In this document: positions 8,338 through 11,988 of the stretch, piece after piece
Numbering within the stretch: position 1 is the stretch's first letter
Layout: each line of letters opens with the position of its first letter
Assembly (NCBI GenBank): GCA_016748015.1
Contig: JAAOMT010000488.1
Location: forward strand, 1-11,988
Origin: Geosiphon pyriformis
Lineage: Eukaryota > Glomeromycota > Glomeromycetes > Archaeosporales > Geosiphonaceae
DNA: 11,988 nucleotides
Direction of reading: 5' to 3'
Notes under the pieces: model-generated
What the model was told of the DNA's origin: nothing
Seen by the model: the letters and a program-made list of their open reading frames with translations, nothing else
Databases searched by the model: none
Position numbers and translations under genes: made by a program

Positions 8338-9503
8338 CGAGAATAACCTTGAAGAAAGCTTTGAGATTTGAGTTTATTTCTATAAAAATCTAGAAAAGGA
8401 TCCATAATTTCGTATGATTTGAAATTCAATTGAAATTTTACTTATGAAATCTAATAATTCCTGAGATTAAAAAGAGTCAAGATATATTATTTAATATGAA
8501 AATTAACATTATTTTGCCAATAAAATTATACAATTCTAAGATGTAATCAATTATGTGTAATACATGTAATACCAAACTTAATTGCACCAAAAAAAAACAA
8601 GTTTAATTAATAATCTCAAAAACTAATAAAAAATTCTAAATGCAAATTATGTTAGGATTGCAAAATTTTCAAACAAATAATTACCAATAATGTATAAATT
8701 AATTTATTTTAATTGTCAAATTAATTTATCACATCAAATTTTTTGAAAAGGTTGAATTTTAATTAAATTTCTAAATTTTCTTGGTAATTTTTGTTTTATT
8801 AGCAAAATATTAAAAAACAATTTTTTTCAATATAATTGAAAATTTAAATTTAAATTGAGAAGCTCGAGACAAAAAAACGCTTACATCCACTGGAGCTTTT
8901 GATACAACCATCGCTATCAGATTGAATGACGTCTGGACAGTTTTCGCGTCAGAAAAATTTTTCCAGATAATCTGTTTTTGGTATAAAAGATTTAAAGCAA
9001 GGAAAAAATGGTGGATGATTCATTAAAAAAAGAAACTCAAAATGGTGGTGAATGATTCGTCAAAATTATAATAATGTGTTAACAATTTCGATAATAAGTC
9101 TTGATAAAATGATTAAAAGTAACATAAACTGTAATTAATTTTTATTGAAAACATAATTATTTGTTTTAAGCAATAAATAACATTTTTTAATCGATTCTAA
9201 TTAATATAATGGTTAATGTTCACATGATTATATCTCTTAAATTATAAAACGACTTTGAATTTTAAAAAAATTTCAAAGATTTTATTTATTAATAAAAACT
9301 TTTAATCTAATAATAAACTAAAATAAAATTACATAAATAAAAGAACAATAAAAACTTTTCATAATTACCTTTATTGCTCTCAAGGTTTCAATGACTTTTG
9401 TTGCGAATAAGTCGTTTACAAAAAAAAATTATGAGTATTGTCACATCATAAAGTTTGTACTCGAGATTATTTGAAAAAACAGAATTTTTTAATTTTTTTG
9501 TTT
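8338..9503. other. AT-rich intergenic DNA downstream of the lipase pseudogene
   Basis: No supportable gene. An AATAAA at 8519-8524 could serve the pseudogene. A less AT-rich patch at 8860-8960 is open on both strands: plus-strand 54 codons from 8859 without a start codon, and minus-strand 33 codons at 8948-8850 with NCPDVIQSDSDGCIKSSSGC. It may be a remnant exon. Imperfect direct repeats with core ATGGTGG and ATGATTC lie at about 9004-9026 and 9039-9064. The rest is A/T runs. Confidence 0.5.
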
Positions 9504-9537
9504 CTTAATTCTTTAATTCTTTAATTTTTTAATTTTT
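9504..9537. repeat. Short imperfect tandem repeat, TTAATTCT-like
   Basis: Four imperfect copies of CTTAATT/CTTTAATT follow one another, ending in T runs. It looks like a simple sequence repeat produced by slippage; no function is implied. Confidence 0.5.
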
Positions 9538-9582
9538 GACAAGTACAATTCTCAGTGATATTCATCTTGAAAAAAGTCGGAT

Positions 9583-9691
9583 AGGAACGAAGAGAGAGAG
9601 AGAAAGAAAAGGAAGGGAGGACGAAAAAAAGGAAAGAAAAGACGAAGAAAAAGAAGGAATGAAGGAAGAGAAGCGAAGTGATAAAAGAAGG
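9583..9691. repeat. Polypurine tract (GA-rich low complexity)
   Basis: About 110 bases are almost entirely A and G on the plus strand, with only a few C or T interruptions, starting with an AGAGAGAGAG run. Frames crossing it translate to Lys/Glu/Arg-rich (+) or Phe/Ser/Leu-rich (-) low-complexity peptides with no real start or domain, so I do not call a gene. Such mirror-rich polypurine DNA can form triplex structures. Confidence 0.8.
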
Positions 9692-11461
9692 GATCCTTAT
9701 TATTTTTCTTTGAGAGAATGTTTGCGTCATTAGCCATTTTTGTTGTCCAAAATTCTCTTTTTGTCACTGAAGAAATATCACAAATCTCTTATTGTTGTCG
9801 CCTTCTGTTTTTTTTTTCATTATTCTAATCGAATTTTTATTATTGTGAATAAGCTAAAAAGCATCTCAGAATTCTTTCATTTGTCTTATATTTTTCAATT
9901 GAAGCTCAGACACAAAATCATAATTTTTATTTTCCATTTCACTTTGATCTGGCAACTTTTTGATGTTTGCTATTGCTCGTTTTCAAAATAAATTGCAACT
10001 TTTTTCGATCAGATGAACCAATTTGCAAGTGGGGAAAATATCAATACAGTCAACAAAATCTTGAGTTTTGGTATCGAAAATTGGATCAAAAGAGTGAGAA
10101 AACCTTATGAAAAGAGACTAGACTCTTTAATATTTTTACAAACTCAAGAAAAAACATACTCACTGTCAAAAAATTTGCATCTTCTCATTTTTATCTTAAT
10201 TAATTTTTACCACAACATGTTAAAAAACAAGCAAACCATTGTCTAATTAATTTTGGCTGTTACTACTAGTCTCGGTTTATTGGTCAATACTGCTTTGCTC
10301 CTCCTAAAAGAGATAGATATCAACATACAAGCATGTAAATATGGTAACCAAATTGCTGATCGTGTCCCATATTACATGAGATTCATCCTCATCACTATGA
10401 TTATTATTATTATATGTTCTTTGCATAGCAGATAAATATGAAACTTCATTTCTTCTGTTGGATTTTTTGGGTTAATCTAAGCGTTGGCATATTAATTTCG
10501 GGTTTTCATGATATGTAAATGATTTTTTGCCAAAATATTATGAAGCCCGTTTATGAATTTATTATTATCATTAAATATCAAGAACCAATTTTAAAAGGAT
10601 GGCCGAAAATCATATGCTCTTCACGCATTCACCCTGATACGTAATTTTTAATGTGATGCTGACAATATATAATAGTATTGAAAAAAAAATTGGTTTGACA
10701 AGTAATAAATTAATGATAAAACTAAAAGAGGAGAGAAATGCCAATATGACGCCGAAACACTGATACTTCCAAACATTAGATCAGACCCTGTAATTAAAGA
10801 AAGGAATGAGAAACATCTATTTTACTTAAGTAATATTGTTTATTATTATCATATCTAATATATAAAATTGATTTGAAACCTTTTAATGTTTGGAGGTGCT
10901 TCTCATTGTATTTTTTTATTGTTTTCGGCTATGAAATATGACACCATTATTTTTATGCTGCGACCATTTAATTTTTATTTTTTCAGCTGTGAGATAAATA
11001 TGGACGCCCATGACTGGCCCTGCTATGACCATTTACATTGTTCTCTTATTTGTCTCATGGTTTAAGGGATGTGAATTTTATTTCCCATGCTGATTAAATT
11101 ACTATTTTAGGATAAATGAGCCAAAAAAAAAGAGTCAAGAGGATCTGCATAATAAATTTTTTTTCGAAAGATGATGCTTTGTTTAAAACTTGGATAGAAA
11201 CCCCGTTTAATGACGACATAGTAAAAACTCGGGAGGTTATCTTTAAATCAATTATACTAAAAAAGTCTAGTTACTTCCACCCTTGTATTCATGAATTCGC
11301 GTGAAAAACAAACGCGTAATTTTTAAAACAAATTAGAGGCAATTTAATATATAAAGAGGTTTTCTCTGCCATTCAAGCAAATTTTATCCTATATAGGACT
11401 AATACTATCAAGGAGAAAGGTAATATTGTTATGTTTAATGTGATTTACTCTTGTTTTTTGC
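9692..11461. other. AT-rich region with only weak coding signals
   Basis: No gene I can support. The best frames are an ATG frame of 77 codons at 10013-10246 (charged, with IENWIKRVRKPYEKR), a downstream frame 10247-10435 with one hydrophobic segment (LAVTTSLGLLVNTALLLL) and a possible GTAACC donor near 10344, and an ATG frame of 62 codons at 11116-11304. All are within chance length for this composition and I recognise none. ATTATTATTATTATA at about 10399 is a short trinucleotide run. A 14-bp inverted pair with one mismatch lies at 10765-10778 and 10884-10897. At 11420-11469 there is an intron-like GTAATA...TTATTTAG segment just before the minisatellite. Confidence 0.45.
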
Positions 11462-11469
11462 TTATTTAG

Positions 11470-11988
11470 GGACAAACCCACTATCGGCTACCAGGACGAA
11501 ATTACCGGCGCCCACCAACTCATGAACATAAACACCTATAACCGGAATAAAATTACCGGCGCTCACCAACTCACGAACATAAACATCTATAACCAGGACG
11601 AAATTACCGGCGTCCACCAACTCATGAACATAAACATCTATAACCAGGACGAAATTACCGGCGTCCACCAACTCATGAACATAAACACCTATAACCAGAA
11701 TAAAATTACCGGCGCTCACCAACTCACGAACATAAACACCTATAACCAGGACGAAATTACCGGCGCCCACCAACTCATGAACATAAACACCTATAACCGG
11801 AATAAAATTACCGGCGCTCACCAACTCACGAACATAAACATCTATAACCAGGACGAAATTACCGGCGTCCACCAACTCATGAACATAAACATCTATAACC
11901 AGGACGAAATTACCGGCGTCCACCAACTCATGAACATAAACACCTATAACCAGAATAAAATTACCGGCGCTCACCAACTCACGAACAT
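11470..11988 (+). other. Possible repeat-coding exon behind a splice acceptor
   Basis: A pyrimidine-rich TTGTTTTTTGCTTATTTAG ends at 11469 and looks like a 3' splice site. The plus frame after it (from 11471, DKPTIGYQDEITGA) runs straight into the open frame of the 51-bp repeats and off the window. A matching GTAATA donor at 11420 would give a 50-nt intron, but the upstream exon in the required frame meets TAA at 11400-11402, so the connection fails unless a tiny exon is used. The minus-strand frame is the alternative. I cannot tell which strand, if either, is expressed. Confidence 0.22.
11491..11988. repeat. 51-bp minisatellite organised as a 255-bp higher-order repeat
   Basis: Copies start at 11491, 11542, 11593, 11644, 11695, 11746, 11797, 11848, 11899 and 11950: nine full 51-bp units and 39 bases of a tenth, cut by the right edge. 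The units follow the order A-B-C-C'-D twice; units 6-10 are identical base for base to units 1-5 as far as visible, giving a perfect 255-bp higher-order unit. Core: ATTACCGGCG, CCAACTCA, GAACATAAACA. GC is about 47 per cent in a unit, far above the surroundings. The monomer length is a multiple of three, so one frame stays open on each strand: QDEITGAHQLMNINTYN on plus, ELVDAGNFVLVIDVYVH on minus (minus frame 11977-11462). Because one stop-free unit makes all units stop-free, the long frames are not independent evidence of a gene. The true length is unknown. Confidence 0.93.

Noticed and set aside
8211-8429. Minus-strand 72-codon frame
   Set aside because: Antisense to the C-terminal lipase exon, whose plus-strand frame encodes the conserved GPYFG block.
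8657-8808. Approximate inverted repeat (ACAAATAATTACCAA and TTGGTAATTTTTGT) suggestive of a small transposon
   Set aside because: Match is short, contains an indel and is made mostly of A/T; no target-site duplication visible.
9521-9767. Lys/Glu-rich plus frame and Phe/Ser-rich minus frames
   Set aside because: Low-complexity translations of the polypurine tract; starts or lengths are not convincing.
10765-10897. 14-bp inverted pair (ACTTCCAAACATTA / TAATGTTTGGAGGT)
   Set aside because: One mismatch, no collinear extension of the arms and no duplicated flank, so a mobile element cannot be supported.
11491-11988. CRISPR array
   Set aside because: The units are contiguous 51-bp tandem copies with no unique spacers, in a eukaryotic context.

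Overview
The window looks like AT-rich eukaryotic DNA, most probably from an arbuscular mycorrhizal fungus (Glomeromycotina, Rhizophagus- or Gigaspora-like). The reasons are: no bacterial-style operons or ribosome sites; split genes with short introns of about 70-120 nt, GTATGT/GTAAGG-type donors and CTAAC/CTAAT branch points; an F-box/leucine-rich protein of the kind expanded in these fungi; and secreted class 3 lipase genes. The lineage is inferred from style and gene content, not from a database search.

Left to right: (1) at the left edge, a tryptophan-rich membrane-protein-like open frame ends at 202 and an AATAAA follows. (2) 821-2101 (+) is a three-exon F-box-like gene that assembles without a break. 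(3) 2605-4170 (-) is a five-exon secreted class 3 lipase (Lipase_3) homologue. It keeps its catalytic Asp and His contexts, but the nucleophile serine is glycine (GHGIGG), the oxyanion-hole position is lysine, and the exons sum to one base too many. (4) 4171-6686 is 2.5 kb of AT-rich DNA with no convincing gene. (5) 6687-8337 (+) is a second Lipase_3 homologue, divergently oriented, with a membrane-anchor-like N-terminus. It is badly decayed: several frameshifts, nucleophile Ser replaced by Asn (GFNSGG), and the Asp-bearing segment missing, yet the C-terminal His block is still readable. (6) 8338-11461 is mostly empty AT-rich DNA with a 110-bp polypurine tract. (7) 11491-11988 is a 51-bp minisatellite arranged as a perfect 255-bp higher-order repeat, cut by the right edge.

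The main points of interest are two neighbouring lipase relatives that lost the same catalytic residue by different substitutions, and a young higher-order satellite whose monomers differ only by transitions. There is no sign of a coordinated operon or a clear new defence or metabolic system. Open frames of about 60-80 codons are expected by chance at this base composition, so I left most short frames out.
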